A stretch of DNA of 64,000 nucleotides, from the NCBI GenBank assembly GCA_963666575.2, contig CAXXYG010000030.1, positions 62,001-126,000 of the forward strand, read 5' to 3'. The stretch is from JABMQB01 sp963666575. GTDB taxonomy: Bacteria; Bacteroidota; Bacteroidia; Bacteroidales; Prolixibacteraceae. Below are positions 32,352-40,979 of this stretch, in pieces. The notes beneath the pieces are model-generated. The model was given only the letters and a program-made list of their open reading frames with translations. It was not told the origin of the DNA and made no database searches. Position 1 is the stretch's first letter. Each line of letters starts with the position of its first letter. Both the position numbers and the translations under genes were made by a program.

Positions 32352-33395
32352 TTACCTCTTAAGTTTGATATATACAGGAAAATGGTCGCTGACCCCTCCA
32401 TAATAATTTGGGCCACCATAAGTCCGGTTGGGAGAAATTTCACCCTCTTGATTTTTAAATTCCATCCATTGCTGCTGAAAAACAAATCCTTGCTTTTCAA
32501 AACAGCCAAAACCCTTGTCGTCAAGAAGATTTTGTGAAACAACTATATTATCAAGCATGTTCCAATTACCCCTGTAGTTGTATGAACCCAAATCCTGTTT
32601 ATCAACATCGAACATCAGGTTAATTAACCGAGCATTGGGCTCCTCGGTTATATCTTTTGCCCCAATTGTATTAAATAAACTATTATTAATGGGTTCATCA
32701 TTCATATCGCCCATTATTATAATATTTGGATTTTTTTCGGCAGAATAAATTGAATCAACCTTATTTTTCACCAACGATGCGACATAAATTCTATTGGGTT
32801 CTGACTTCTCAGTCCCACCAATTCGCGATGACCAATGGTTCACAAAAATATGGAATACTTCCTTGTTAAGAGTTTGCCCTTTTACATATAAAATATCACG
32901 GGTTACATAATCCGGTTCATTCTGAAAAGTTACATTTATAGGAACCGAATCAAGAATTTTAAACTCATCGGGGCGGTAGGCTAAAGCATTATCTATCCCT
33001 CTAAAATCGGGGCTTTCGAAATGCACAACTTCATAATTTCCAACCGACAAAGCGCCTGTTTTAACCAGATCTTCCACCACTTGTTTATTTTCAACTTCGC
33101 ACAGGCCAATAATTTCGGGTAACTCTTCTTCATTAATCGAACTCAATACTTTTGAAAGGTCTTCTAGTTTTTTCTGATACCGATGCTGGTCCCATTTTTT
33201 TGTTCCATCGGGTGTAAATTCTTCATCCTGTTTATTTGGTTCATCTTTTAAATCGAATAGATTTTCGACATTGTAAAACACTACCGTTAAATTTTTTTGT
33301 GCTTTTCTTTTTTCAGGATTACATGAAAATAGAAAAACCATCACAGCCAAAAAACCAACAATTGTTTTACAAGCCATTCTTCGTTTATTATACAT
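32352..33395 (-). CDS. Endonuclease/exonuclease/phosphatase-family lipoprotein
   Basis: 347 aa with a lipobox (VFLFSC, Cys ~24). The EEP motifs are VVFYNVENLFD (~38-48), GLCEVENKQV (Glu, ~93-102), FVNHWSSR, MGDMNDEP (~229-236) and a final SDHFPV (~339-344). Exported EEP proteins of Bacteroidota are predicted to degrade extracellular DNA or phosphoesters. The stop codon abuts that of the convergent lipoprotein gene, with no gap. A second EEP protein, without signal, is at 6544. Confidence 0.9.
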   Translation of the reverse strand: MYNKRRMACKTIVGFLAVMVFLFSCNPEKRKAQKNLTVVFYNVENLFDLKDEPNKQDEEFTPDGTKKWDQHRYQKKLEDLSKVLSSINEEELPEIIGLCEVENKQVVEDLVKTGALSVGNYEVVHFESPDFRGIDNALAYRPDEFKILDSVPINVTFQNEPDYVTRDILYVKGQTLNKEVFHIFVNHWSSRIGGTEKSEPNRIYVASLVKNKVDSIYSAEKNPNIIIMGDMNDEPINNSLFNTIGAKDITEEPNARLINLMFDVDKQDLGSYNYRGNWNMLDNIVVSQNLLDDKGFGCFEKQGFVFQQQWMEFKNQEGEISPNRTYGGPNYYGGVSDHFPVYIKLKR

Positions 33396-33406
33396 CGTAA
33401 TAAATA

Positions 33407-34009
33407 TTAATGTCCAATAGTTACTTTATAAAAGCCGGTAACATTTACAGCCATCATTCCTGCCGATTGTGCTGCCTGCATACCCAGAATACCATCTTCA
33501 AAAACCTGGCAATCTTTTGGGTCAACATTCATTTTTTCGGCACATTTTAAAAATGTTTCGGGATGTGGTTTTGAATGTTCAACATCTTCAGTTGAAATAA
33601 GAATATCAAAATAAGAATCCACTCCAATAATCTCAAGCGATTTCCAGGCCAACCTTCGATACCCGCCAGTACCGATTGACATGGGCATTTTTCCATGGTA
33701 TTTTTTTATAATTTCAATTACCGGATTAACAGGTTTCATTAAATGCATTTCCTTCTCATATTCCCTTTCCTTTAAAAAACCAACTTTTTCAGGATCCATT
33801 GTTGTACCAAAAATTTCATTTAATCTTCGAATGGTCCCCACCGCTGGAATTCCGGCCAGCGAATCAAATAATTCAGCGGTAAAATCTATCCCATATTCTT
33901 TAAGTATCTGTTTATAAGCAATAAAATGTACCGGCATTGTATCGGCTATAGTTCCATCAAGGTCAAAAATAAGAGCCCTGGCATTTGGGTTGATTTCCAG
34001 TTTCTTCAC
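33407..34009 (-). CDS. HAD-superfamily phosphatase (beta-phosphoglucomutase-like)
   Basis: 200 aa. Motif I is LIFDLDGTIAD with both Asp, motif II is SIGTGG, and motif IV is VFEDGILGMQAA. A helical cap lies between ~20 and 95. This subfamily includes small-sugar phosphatases and beta-phosphoglucomutases. The precise substrate cannot be told. It lies 11 bp upstream of the EEP lipoprotein in the same direction. Confidence 0.88.
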   Translation of the reverse strand: MKKLEINPNARALIFDLDGTIADTMPVHFIAYKQILKEYGIDFTAELFDSLAGIPAVGTIRRLNEIFGTTMDPEKVGFLKEREYEKEMHLMKPVNPVIEIIKKYHGKMPMSIGTGGYRRLAWKSLEIIGVDSYFDILISTEDVEHSKPHPETFLKCAEKMNVDPKDCQVFEDGILGMQAAQSAGMMAVNVTGFYKVTIGH

Positions 34010-34122
34010 AAAATCCTCAGTTAAAAATTAAAATTCAAAAATAACAATAATCATCTCCATTTAAAGATTCTTTTTTTCTTTAATGAAAAATTAACACATT
34101 TGTTCAATCAATATTACTAATT

Positions 34123-34545
34123 ATGGCTATTTACTTTTTGTATTCTATTCCTCAATGGGTCATTTTTGTAGGTTTAGTGGTAATAATATACGGTTGGGTA
34201 GAACACAAAAAAGTGTTTGGTTTGTTAGGGTCTTTATTTTTTATTGTGTTGGCATTATTTTCCATTTTTGCCATAAGTAGCGGTTATTTTGTTTTTAATA
34301 ATTTCTTGTCGCCCGATGAAATTATAAGCCAGGAAATGGAAGAAACAGGATTAGATATTCCGGGCCTTCCAATGCAGGCAAAATTGCTTCCTATATACTG
34401 GGGTTTAATACTTGCAGGAGTATTGGCTTGTATCACTTTTATTCTTGAATGGAAAGAAAAAAGGCATATTAAACTTTTTAAAATACTACTTATGATTTTT
34501 TCAATAGGTTTGTTTTTTATACTTCTGGCAGTTATTAAAGTATAA
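34123..34545 (+). CDS. Membrane protein of unknown function, 140 aa
   Basis: Four membrane helices are evident: about residues 8-25, 30-55, 83-105 and 115-135, with a short periplasmic or cytoplasmic loop (ISQEMEETGLDIPGLPMQAK) after the second. No family is recognised. It stands alone between a divergent HAD gene and a shared terminator (34546-34572). Confidence 0.7.
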   Translation: MAIYFLYSIPQWVIFVGLVVIIYGWVEHKKVFGLLGSLFFIVLALFSIFAISSGYFVFNNFLSPDEIISQEMEETGLDIPGLPMQAKLLPIYWGLILAGVLACITFILEWKEKRHIKLFKILLMIFSIGLFFILLAVIKV

Positions 34546-34572
34546 AAAAAGCCGGCAATTAACCGGCTTTTT
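34546..34572. terminator. Bidirectional terminator
   Basis: AAAAAGCCGG and CCGGCTTTTT form a 10-bp stem around a 7-base loop, with A and T runs on the two sides. It serves the membrane-protein gene (rightward) and the beta-propeller gene (leftward). Confidence 0.88.
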
Positions 34573-34589
34573 ATTTATATAACTTTGTT

Positions 34590-35822
34590 TTATTCGACTG
34601 CCCAACAGGTTAATACCTCCTTGTCTTTAACAAAGATATTATTGCCTACTACCATTGGATGAGCATAAACAGGAGCTTCGGCAACTTTATATTTTGCCAC
34701 TTCCACATATTTTTCATGATTTGGTTCATAAATGACCATTTCGCCGGTAGCAGGTAAAGTCAAAATTACTTTACCTAAATCTAAAGCCAATGCAAAACGG
34801 TCTTGTTTTACGGTATCGGCCCAACAGGTTTCACCGGTTGATGCATTTAAACAATACAATTTCCCCATCCCGGCTTCATGGGCATACAAATAACCTTCTT
34901 TCAGTATGGGAGTATTAAACGAAACGCCCAAATCAGAATTCGACCAGTTCTCAGAAAAGCTATATGAATCACCCGATTTTGAAATCTTATATGATTTTGT
35001 TCCCAATCCTTGTCCGGCTAATATTATATTATCTCCATCGATTACCGGCGTTGAAGAATTGTAAAAACGGCGTTCGCCGGGAGTAGGGATTGTAAACAAT
35101 TGTTCGCCTGCATAAGAAAGGCCTAAGAGGTTAGTTTCCGATTGCAGAAGGATAATATTTTCGCTACCAACTTTCATTATTAAAGGAGATGAATAGGTTG
35201 AAGGTTCTCCTTCAATTGTCCATAATTTTTCACCATCGCTGGTATTAAATGCTACAATAACTCCATTATCGTGGCCGCCCAAATGTACGATACACTGGTT
35301 GCCCACAACCAACGGCGAAAAAGAAGTATAAAACGCAGGAACTTCAGTGTAATTTTTTTCTTGCCAGATTATTTTTCCGGAAGTTGCATCAACACACGAA
35401 ACAATACCTCCGGCACCTAACATAAAAATTTTTCCATTGGCAACTTCAGGTGTACTTCGTGGCCCGGGGTGTGATGCACCGCCACCTTTCATTTTTGGTG
35501 CAAAATTTAATTCGGTACTCCACACTTCTTTTCCTGTTAAAGCATCGAGGCAGACTGCTACTTCGCTTGAATCGATTTGAACATGCAGGAATATTTTACC
35601 ATCAACCAACGAAGGAGAAGCATCGCCCAGCCCTACCTTTGTTTGCCATGTTTTCGACAATTCGGCAGGCCATGTAGTTGGAGCTTTAAAACCAACCACT
35701 TTAGCATCGCGGTTTTCGCCCCGCCAGCCCGGCCAATTGGTACTATTTTTTTGAGAACAGGAAAAAATCACAACAGCTATAACAGCCATTAACAGAAACG
35801 GAAGAATTTTTTGGTTTTTCAT
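34590..35822 (-). CDS. PQQ-type beta-propeller lipoprotein
   Basis: 410 aa with lipobox VIFSC (Cys ~22). The mature protein starts WPGWRGENRDAKV and continues with PQQ-like repeats (ALTGKEVWSTEL, DATSGKIIWQEK, NTSDGEKLWTI, NASTGETCWADT), each a Trp-ended blade of an eight-bladed propeller. Such proteins are mostly non-catalytic and lack PQQ in many Bacteroidota. BamB-like scaffolding or sugar-related roles are known, and none can be assigned here. A perfect palindrome lies upstream at 35838-35866. Confidence 0.88.
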   Translation of the reverse strand: MKNQKILPFLLMAVIAVVIFSCSQKNSTNWPGWRGENRDAKVVGFKAPTTWPAELSKTWQTKVGLGDASPSLVDGKIFLHVQIDSSEVAVCLDALTGKEVWSTELNFAPKMKGGGASHPGPRSTPEVANGKIFMLGAGGIVSCVDATSGKIIWQEKNYTEVPAFYTSFSPLVVGNQCIVHLGGHDNGVIVAFNTSDGEKLWTIEGEPSTYSSPLIMKVGSENIILLQSETNLLGLSYAGEQLFTIPTPGERRFYNSSTPVIDGDNIILAGQGLGTKSYKISKSGDSYSFSENWSNSDLGVSFNTPILKEGYLYAHEAGMGKLYCLNASTGETCWADTVKQDRFALALDLGKVILTLPATGEMVIYEPNHEKYVEVAKYKVAEAPVYAHPMVVGNNIFVKDKEVLTCWAVE

Positions 35823-35837
35823 TACTGGTTATTTTAA

Positions 35838-35866
35838 TTTATGGTTTTCAGAGAATTAACCATAAA
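35838..35866. promoter_or_regulatory. Perfect inverted repeat upstream of the beta-propeller gene
   Basis: TTTATGGTT (35838-35846) and AACCATAAA (35858-35866) are exact inverted repeats with an 11-bp spacer, starting 16 bp from the start codon. It may be an operator or an mRNA leader hairpin. Confidence 0.4.
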
Positions 35867-35962
35867 AATAAAGCATTCACAATTGATAATCAATAGAATC
35901 AAACGCTTTTAACACTAAAATAGGTGTTAACGATTTGTTAACCAATTTTATCCTGTTCCCAT

Positions 35963-36796
35963 TTACAAATAACTATATCTATACCCCTTAAGAATTTCAC
36001 TGGTCTGGGTGTCAATATAATAATAACCTCCTTGATATAGAACCTTCCAACAAATACGAAACTCAAATCCATCATTTTTATCTATAATCCGAATTACCTT
36101 ACTACTATTTTGAATCATCGATTCAATATTAAAAGAAAATTCTCCAGAGGGCATTTTATCATAACAATCATGAATAACTATATTTAAAGCATCATCTAAT
36201 TTTATAGCATCATTCTCAGGAATATATATATCAGAAAACCATTGTCCATATATTCGCATTCCTTTTTTATCATCCAAAAATGAAATTTCTATTGCTGACC
36301 ACTCTAATACATAATTATTAAAGGATTTTTGGCGCATAGAACAAATTAGAATTTCTTCTATATAATCCCAGTATTCTAAAATTGACTGATCCACATCTCC
36401 ATCATCACTACTTTTTAAATCCCATGCAGTCACAAGAAAAAGAAAATTAAACAACTCCTGAAACTCATTATAAGGTAATTTATTCAAACCCAAAAATGAA
36501 CTATACCGATTAATTTTTTCAAAAGACAATTGCCTAATATTGTGCGCATTAAAAACAAACGTATCAGGGAAAAAACTAGTAACATTAACATATCCAAACT
36601 GATCCAACTCAACTACATCAGCAGTATCTTTTATTTCATTTAGCAGATTTAATTTTTCAGCCATCTCAGGAGCACTTAATGCTGAATAAACTGTTGGATA
36701 AAATGGATCGGGTGGAGGAAACTCAATTATTTCTGACTCACATGCAAATAATAAGAATAAAATTCCGACGAAAAAATGTTTGGTAAGGATTTTCAT
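35963..36796 (-). CDS. Hypothetical lipoprotein, 277 aa
   Basis: A signal peptide with lipobox LLFAC (Cys ~19) is followed by SEIIEFPPPDPFYP. The rest is mixed alpha/beta without a recognised domain and with no metal or catalytic motif in sight. It lies between two single genes and seems to be a solitary transcript. The acidic run after the Cys is compatible with surface exposure. Confidence 0.65.
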   Translation of the reverse strand: MKILTKHFFVGILFLLFACESEIIEFPPPDPFYPTVYSALSAPEMAEKLNLLNEIKDTADVVELDQFGYVNVTSFFPDTFVFNAHNIRQLSFEKINRYSSFLGLNKLPYNEFQELFNFLFLVTAWDLKSSDDGDVDQSILEYWDYIEEILICSMRQKSFNNYVLEWSAIEISFLDDKKGMRIYGQWFSDIYIPENDAIKLDDALNIVIHDCYDKMPSGEFSFNIESMIQNSSKVIRIIDKNDGFEFRICWKVLYQGGYYYIDTQTSEILKGYRYSYL

Positions 36797-37160
36797 AACA
36801 GTTGATTAACACGGTTTAACCCTTAAATTTAATATAATTATTTTAGTTAATCACAAAATAAAAACACCTAATTTATTTAAAATTAGAACTCTTCTGTACC
36901 ATCAACGCATTATAGGCTGAGTACTGTATAACATAACAACTCGTTGAAATTTTCACATCAACTCCTTTTATTCCTGATAAACTCAAAAAGAAATTCAACT
37001 TTGCTCAATATTAAATAGGAAATTCACATTGTTAGGATTTATTAAAGAATGCCTTCAAATTGACAGGTGACAATTAATTTCTATTCAATATTTTTTATCT
37101 TGCACCCGAAATATTATCTAATTATTATAAAGCCTTTTGGCAAAACTAATTTTTTAGGAC
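36797..37160. other. Intergenic region without recognised content
   Basis: The 364 bases between two divergent genes are AT-rich. I found no coding frame, no clear -7 consensus and no notable repeat. Confidence 0.5.
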
Positions 37161-38450
37161 ATGAATCCACAAGCTGAAGAACTAAACAAAATTATTGCAG
37201 AGAAAAATCCGGTAATTTTTGATCTTTTATCTGAACGAGGAAAAAACATATTTTTCCCCAAAAAGGGAATTTTAGGACAAACAGCTGATGCTAAAGGGAC
37301 TAAAATAAATGCCACCATTGGGGCAGCCATCGAAGACGATGGTTCACCCATGCGACTAGAAGCTATTGCTGAAAAAGTTGGTATGGACCCATCGTTAATA
37401 TTCCCGTATGCGCCAAGTTTTGGACGTCCCGATATTCGTGCCAAATGGAGAAGTATGATTTATGAAAAAAATCCTTCTCTGAAAAATCAGGAAATCAGTG
37501 TGCCGGTTGTAACCAATGCTTTAACCCATGGAATTAGCATGGCTGGTTATATGTTCCTTGATGAAAAAGATGAAGTGATTGTTCCTGATTTGTTTTGGGG
37601 GAATTACAATTTAACGCTCAACCATTCATATGGCGCCACCCTTACTAAATTTAATTTTTTTAAGGGAAATGGCATCGACCTCGACGCATTTAAAACAAAA
37701 CTTAACGATGGCCCCATTGGTAAAAAAGTTCTTATACTTAATTTCCCCAATAATCCGTCAGGATATACGCCCACTTTAGATGAATATACAGCTATCACTC
37801 AAATTGTAAAAGAAGCTGCCGAAGCAGGTAATAAAATTGTTGTTATTACCGATGATGCCTATTTTGGACTAATTTATGAAGAAGGTATCGCCCAGGAAAG
37901 TATTTTTGTTACACTGAGTCAATTGCATAAAAATGTACTGGCTGTAAAAGTTGACGGGCCAACAAAAGAAGATTATGTGTGGGGATTCAGGGTTGGTTTT
38001 ATGACATATGGTATAAAAGGTGGCGATGCTGAATTATATACTGCATTAGAATCAAAAACAGCTGGTGCTATTCGTGGCAATATTTCAAACTCTGCCAACA
38101 TTTCTCAAACATTATTACTGCAAGCCTTTAACAGTCCTGAGTACCAACAGCAAAAACAGGAGAAATTTGCTATCATGAAACAAAGGTACGATGCGGTAAA
38201 AGCGGCTTTAACTGATGAAAAATATAAAAAACACTTTACAGCTGTTCCTTACAATTCAGGTTATTTTATGTGTGTAAAACTAGCCGAAGGATTAGACGGT
38301 GAAAAAATCAGGAATATACTTATTGAAAAATACAGTATTGGTTTAATTAATCTGAATAACTTATTACGTGTGGCGTATTCGGCGGTTGCTGCCACCAATG
38401 TGAAAGAATTATTTGAAGGCATATATTCGGCCTGCGAAGATTGTAAATAA
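37161..38450 (+). CDS. PLP-dependent aminotransferase, class I/II fold
   Basis: 429 aa. The fold-type I pattern is clear: NFPNNPSGYTPTLDEY (~195-210), ITDDAYFGLIYE (Asp that contacts the pyridine N, ~230-241), the Lys/Gly/Arg region VDGPTKEDYVWGFRVGF (Schiff-base Lys ~272) and a C-terminal LLRVAYSA with the carboxylate-binding Arg. It is close to a Bacteroidota group usually annotated only as aminotransferase. The amino-acid substrate is not evident. It ends at a strong bidirectional terminator. Confidence 0.9.
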   Translation: MNPQAEELNKIIAEKNPVIFDLLSERGKNIFFPKKGILGQTADAKGTKINATIGAAIEDDGSPMRLEAIAEKVGMDPSLIFPYAPSFGRPDIRAKWRSMIYEKNPSLKNQEISVPVVTNALTHGISMAGYMFLDEKDEVIVPDLFWGNYNLTLNHSYGATLTKFNFFKGNGIDLDAFKTKLNDGPIGKKVLILNFPNNPSGYTPTLDEYTAITQIVKEAAEAGNKIVVITDDAYFGLIYEEGIAQESIFVTLSQLHKNVLAVKVDGPTKEDYVWGFRVGFMTYGIKGGDAELYTALESKTAGAIRGNISNSANISQTLLLQAFNSPEYQQQKQEKFAIMKQRYDAVKAALTDEKYKKHFTAVPYNSGYFMCVKLAEGLDGEKIRNILIEKYSIGLINLNNLLRVAYSAVAATNVKELFEGIYSACEDCK

Positions 38451-38462
38451 CAATTACCTTAT

Positions 38463-38510
38463 AAAAAAAGAATGGCGGTTCAGAAACTCTGAATCGCCAT
38501 TCTTTTTTTA
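38463..38510. terminator. Bidirectional terminator
   Basis: AAAAAAGAATGGCG plus TTCAG pairs with CTGAA plus CGCCATTCTTTTTT, with one bulged base and a small loop. It separates the aminotransferase from the convergent HEPN gene. Confidence 0.92.
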
Positions 38511-38517
38511 TAGCAAG

Positions 38518-38922
38518 CTAATTTGCTTTTACAATTTTATCAATTTTCATTTCAATAATACCTTGAATCTCGATTGCTAAATTCTTGTATTCTAATGTTT
38601 CATCCTCGTCTGGCACATACATATCTCCCGGGTACCGTAAATCAACCCCAAAGTCACTTAATTCTTTCGGATCAATATCTGCAAAATCTTTATCAATGTC
38701 AGAGCATTCAGAAAGCAAGTATTCTATGTTGTGAGTTTTTTTAATTTCAACTCCATTTGCAATTAAGAATGCTTTCAGAAATTTTTCAACAGCCTGCTGG
38801 CAATGAAAACAAACAGAAGAAGTCGCAATGATTTCAAATTCAGTTAATTTTTCAACTACTAATAAATCCTCGTTGGCTTTAAGTAACCATTGTCTTATGA
38901 AATCTATTGTAGCCTTGTTCAT
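38518..38922 (-). CDS. HEPN-domain protein of a HEPN/MNT pair
   Basis: 134 aa, all helical. The HEPN signature CFHCQQAVEKFLKAFLI is near residues 37-53, and HNIEYLLSEC follows. The RX4-6H RNase motif of HepT toxins is not seen: the expected place reads LRYPGDMYVPDE, with Met where His would be. This resembles the PF05168 branch, in which RNase activity is uncertain. It overlaps its nucleotidyltransferase partner by 4 bp. Pair function as toxin-antitoxin is possible, but not certain. Confidence 0.85.
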   Translation of the reverse strand: MNKATIDFIRQWLLKANEDLLVVEKLTEFEIIATSSVCFHCQQAVEKFLKAFLIANGVEIKKTHNIEYLLSECSDIDKDFADIDPKELSDFGVDLRYPGDMYVPDEDETLEYKNLAIEIQGIIEMKIDKIVKAN

Positions 38923-39239
38923 AAAGCAATTCCTTCTCTTAGAACTTGTTTAAGAATGTGACCCGTAATTTCTTTTTTCAAATTTATTTCGTCTTCGCTT
39001 TGAATTAGAATATCAGCAGGGATTTTGTATTGAGCTAACTCTTTCCTCATCTCTGATTTAAGAGCTCTTTTTTTGCGGATATCTATTGTTTCTTTGGTAA
39101 TAACAAGAAAATCATAGTCACTATCAATAGCATTGTCTTTTCTGGCACGAGACCCAAAAAGAAGAATCCTGCAGTCTGGTATTATCTTGCATGCAATCTC
39201 TCTTATTATTGATAATGAGTTTGAATTGTTATTAATCAT
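38919..39239 (-). CDS. MNT-family minimal nucleotidyltransferase
   Basis: 106 aa. The motif GSRARKDNAIDSDYD fits GSX10DXD exactly (~residues 30-44). In the MntA/HepT system this enzyme adds AMP units to the HEPN toxin and silences it. It is the upstream member of the pair, with a 4-bp overlap. A -7-like box (TATTTTTG, 39268-39261) precedes it. Alternative roles of minimal nucleotidyltransferases are known, so its job depends on whether the HEPN partner is active. Confidence 0.87.
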   Translation of the reverse strand: MINNNSNSLSIIREIACKIIPDCRILLFGSRARKDNAIDSDYDFLVITKETIDIRKKRALKSEMRKELAQYKIPADILIQSEDEINLKKEITGHILKQVLREGIAL

Positions 39240-39315
39240 TACTAATTTTTTATCTCAAATCAAAAATACTCAAAATTTTGAAAACTGTCTGATAAGCCGA
39301 TTTTATTGTTTGTTC

Positions 39316-39699
39316 TTACTTAAATAAGTTTTCGTCGCGTATAAACATTAAAATAGCTGAATGTGGAAGGATGATAAACTTTTCTTTGTTAAATTCAATC
39401 TCGTATCCACTTTTGTTTAAATAAACTGCCAGGTCTCCTACCTGAGCCTGAAGCGGGACATATTTAACTTCTTCCTTTTGTTCTTTCCAGGGCTCTTCAT
39501 CATTGGTCATAGCAGGTATTGGATAACCTGGGCCAACTTTTACAACATAACCACTGTGTGTTTTTTCATTTTCCTGAACTGTTGGAGGTAAATACAAACC
39601 CGACTTTGTTTTACTTTCCGGATTTTTAGGTTTAATTAATACCCGGTCGCCAACCATAATAAATTTCTCAAGATCTTTTTCTTCAATAATTAATGACAT
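39316..39699 (-). CDS. GroES-like co-chaperonin family protein
   Basis: 127 aa. The GroES fold is indicated by MVGDRVLIKPKNPESKTKSG, GYVVKVGPGYP, VGDLAVYLNKSGYEIEF and the ending ILPHSAILMFI. It is longer than canonical GroES and has an insert with ELK/E-rich TNDEEPWKEQKEEVK. This is a Bacteroidota paralogue that does not sit with groEL, and none is here. It could act as an alternative cap or independently. A -7 box (TACCTTTG, 39740-39733) lies 34 bp upstream. Confidence 0.85.
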   Translation of the reverse strand: MSLIIEEKDLEKFIMVGDRVLIKPKNPESKTKSGLYLPPTVQENEKTHSGYVVKVGPGYPIPAMTNDEEPWKEQKEEVKYVPLQAQVGDLAVYLNKSGYEIEFNKEKFIILPHSAILMFIRDENLFK

Positions 39700-40027
39700 C
39701 AGCAGATTTTAAATATCTAGTTTTATTAAACACAAAGGTAGTTGTAAAACTAATTAGACCGGAAGACAAGTGACAAAAAATTTGACACAATCATATAAAA
39801 ATAACCTCAACACTATAAATTAGGTAAACCAATTCTAATTAAATGAAAAAATAATGGGCTAAAAAATCTAACTTTTTTCACTTCAAAATTCATTTCACAA
39901 CCTATCTTTTTTTCATGTTATGCTCATAAGTGACTCTACTCAAAAAAAACAATAAAAAATTTAATGCCTTTTACAAAAAATTAACATTGCCGTAATCTGT
40001 TTATTATCAACCACTTTGCTGTAAGTT

Positions 40028-40104
40028 TAAATATTTTTATTCACGCTTTAAAAATATTTATAGTACTTTGTGTTGCATAGTACCATTTTTTATACTTATA
40101 TTTG
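40028..40104 (+). promoter_or_regulatory. Perfect 12-bp inverted repeat and promoter of the repeat-protein gene
   Basis: TAAATATTTTTA (40028-40039) and TAAAAATATTTA (40049-40060) are exact inverted repeats with a 9-bp spacer. They lie just upstream of TTG (40073-40075) and a perfect -7 box TATATTTG (40097-40104). Position fits an activator or repressor site. The rest of 39740-40027 is AT-rich and without a gene. Confidence 0.55.
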
Positions 40105-40110
40105 TATAAC

Positions 40111-40306
40111 AAACAACAGGGTTATTAAAGGTAACTGATTAAATAAAGTTCTATAAAAGTGTAACGAAATAAAAAAGCAAGCGTCTTAAAAGTGAAAACA
40201 ATTAAAACAGAATAAAAAACAAAGCCGTTAAAACAATTAAACATCAGAAAACAAAAAACAATTCAAGCAAACAAAAACTAAAACAAAACAAGCAGGAGGA
40301 AAAGTC
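40111..40306 (+). promoter_or_regulatory. Long A-rich mRNA leader with strong Shine-Dalgarno
   Basis: The leader runs from the inferred transcript start to the start codon, about 195 nt. It is very rich in A and poor in G and T, hence nearly unstructured. It ends with AGGAGGA six bases from the ATG, an unusually strong ribosome site for Bacteroidota. The design suggests high translation, with open A-rich RNA attracting ribosomal protein S1. Confidence 0.5.
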
Positions 40307-40912
40307 ATGAAAACAACAAACAATGCTCAGAAAACAATCTTAAAAACTTTAGCCGTATTATTTAGCCTTGTATTATTAACTTATACCGTAAGTGCTCAAA
40401 ATTTCTGGAGAAATTTACTTCTCGACACCAGCTTTAATGAAATAGCCATCGCATTAGTAGAAACTCAGGAAACTAATTTTTCAGATGCAGAAGCAACTAC
40501 CTACTCAAAAGGAACATCAACATTCGAATATGCAGAAGAAGCAGAAGAATCACTTAGCCTGGAAGAGTGGATGTTAAACGAAAATACCTTTAACACCTTC
40601 GAGATTTTAGAAACCGAAGTTGACAATTCATTAGAATTGGAAAGCTGGATGACCAACGATGCCAGTTTTGAAGTTGCAACCTTTTCAATTGAAGAAGAAT
40701 CAGATGAAGCATTAAACCTTGAAGACTGGATGATTGAAGAAAGTTCTTTTGACACCGATAATAGGCCAAATAAAAGAAAACAAAACCTGAATGCTGAAGT
40801 ACTAATGCAAAACAACTCAAATTTTGGAACACGCAAAATAATCTTTCAAGAATTAGAAGATAAAAAATTAGTACTAGAAGACTGGATGATCGATGAAAAA
40901 AACTGGATGTAA
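40307..40912 (+). CDS. Secreted acidic repeat protein, unknown function
   Basis: 201 aa. The N-terminus is long and hydrophobic, with signal cleavage likely after TVSAQ (~27). The mature protein is strongly acidic and carries five degenerate units of about 25-30 residues centred on the pattern Leu-x-Leu-Glu-x-Trp-Met: LSLEEWMLNE, LELESWMTND, LNLEDWMIEE, a weaker LNAEVLMQNN and LVLEDWMIDE. The last unit ends the protein with NWM. It has a strong ribosome site and a long leader. No family is recognised. Perhaps it is an abundant surface or matrix protein. Confidence 0.75.
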   Translation: MKTTNNAQKTILKTLAVLFSLVLLTYTVSAQNFWRNLLLDTSFNEIAIALVETQETNFSDAEATTYSKGTSTFEYAEEAEESLSLEEWMLNENTFNTFEILETEVDNSLELESWMTNDASFEVATFSIEEESDEALNLEDWMIEESSFDTDNRPNKRKQNLNAEVLMQNNSNFGTRKIIFQELEDKKLVLEDWMIDEKNWM

Positions 40913-40932
40913 TACCTGCCCTCCATATTCAC

Positions 40933-40966
40933 AAAAAGCCTGAAAAAATATTTCAGGCTTTTTTAT
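40933..40966 (+). terminator. Terminator
   Basis: AAAAAGCCTGAAA and TTTCAGGCTTTTT form a 13-bp stem with a small AT loop. It can stop the repeat-protein transcript and, in the other direction, that of map. Confidence 0.9.
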
Positions 40967-40979
40967 TTTATATAATTGA

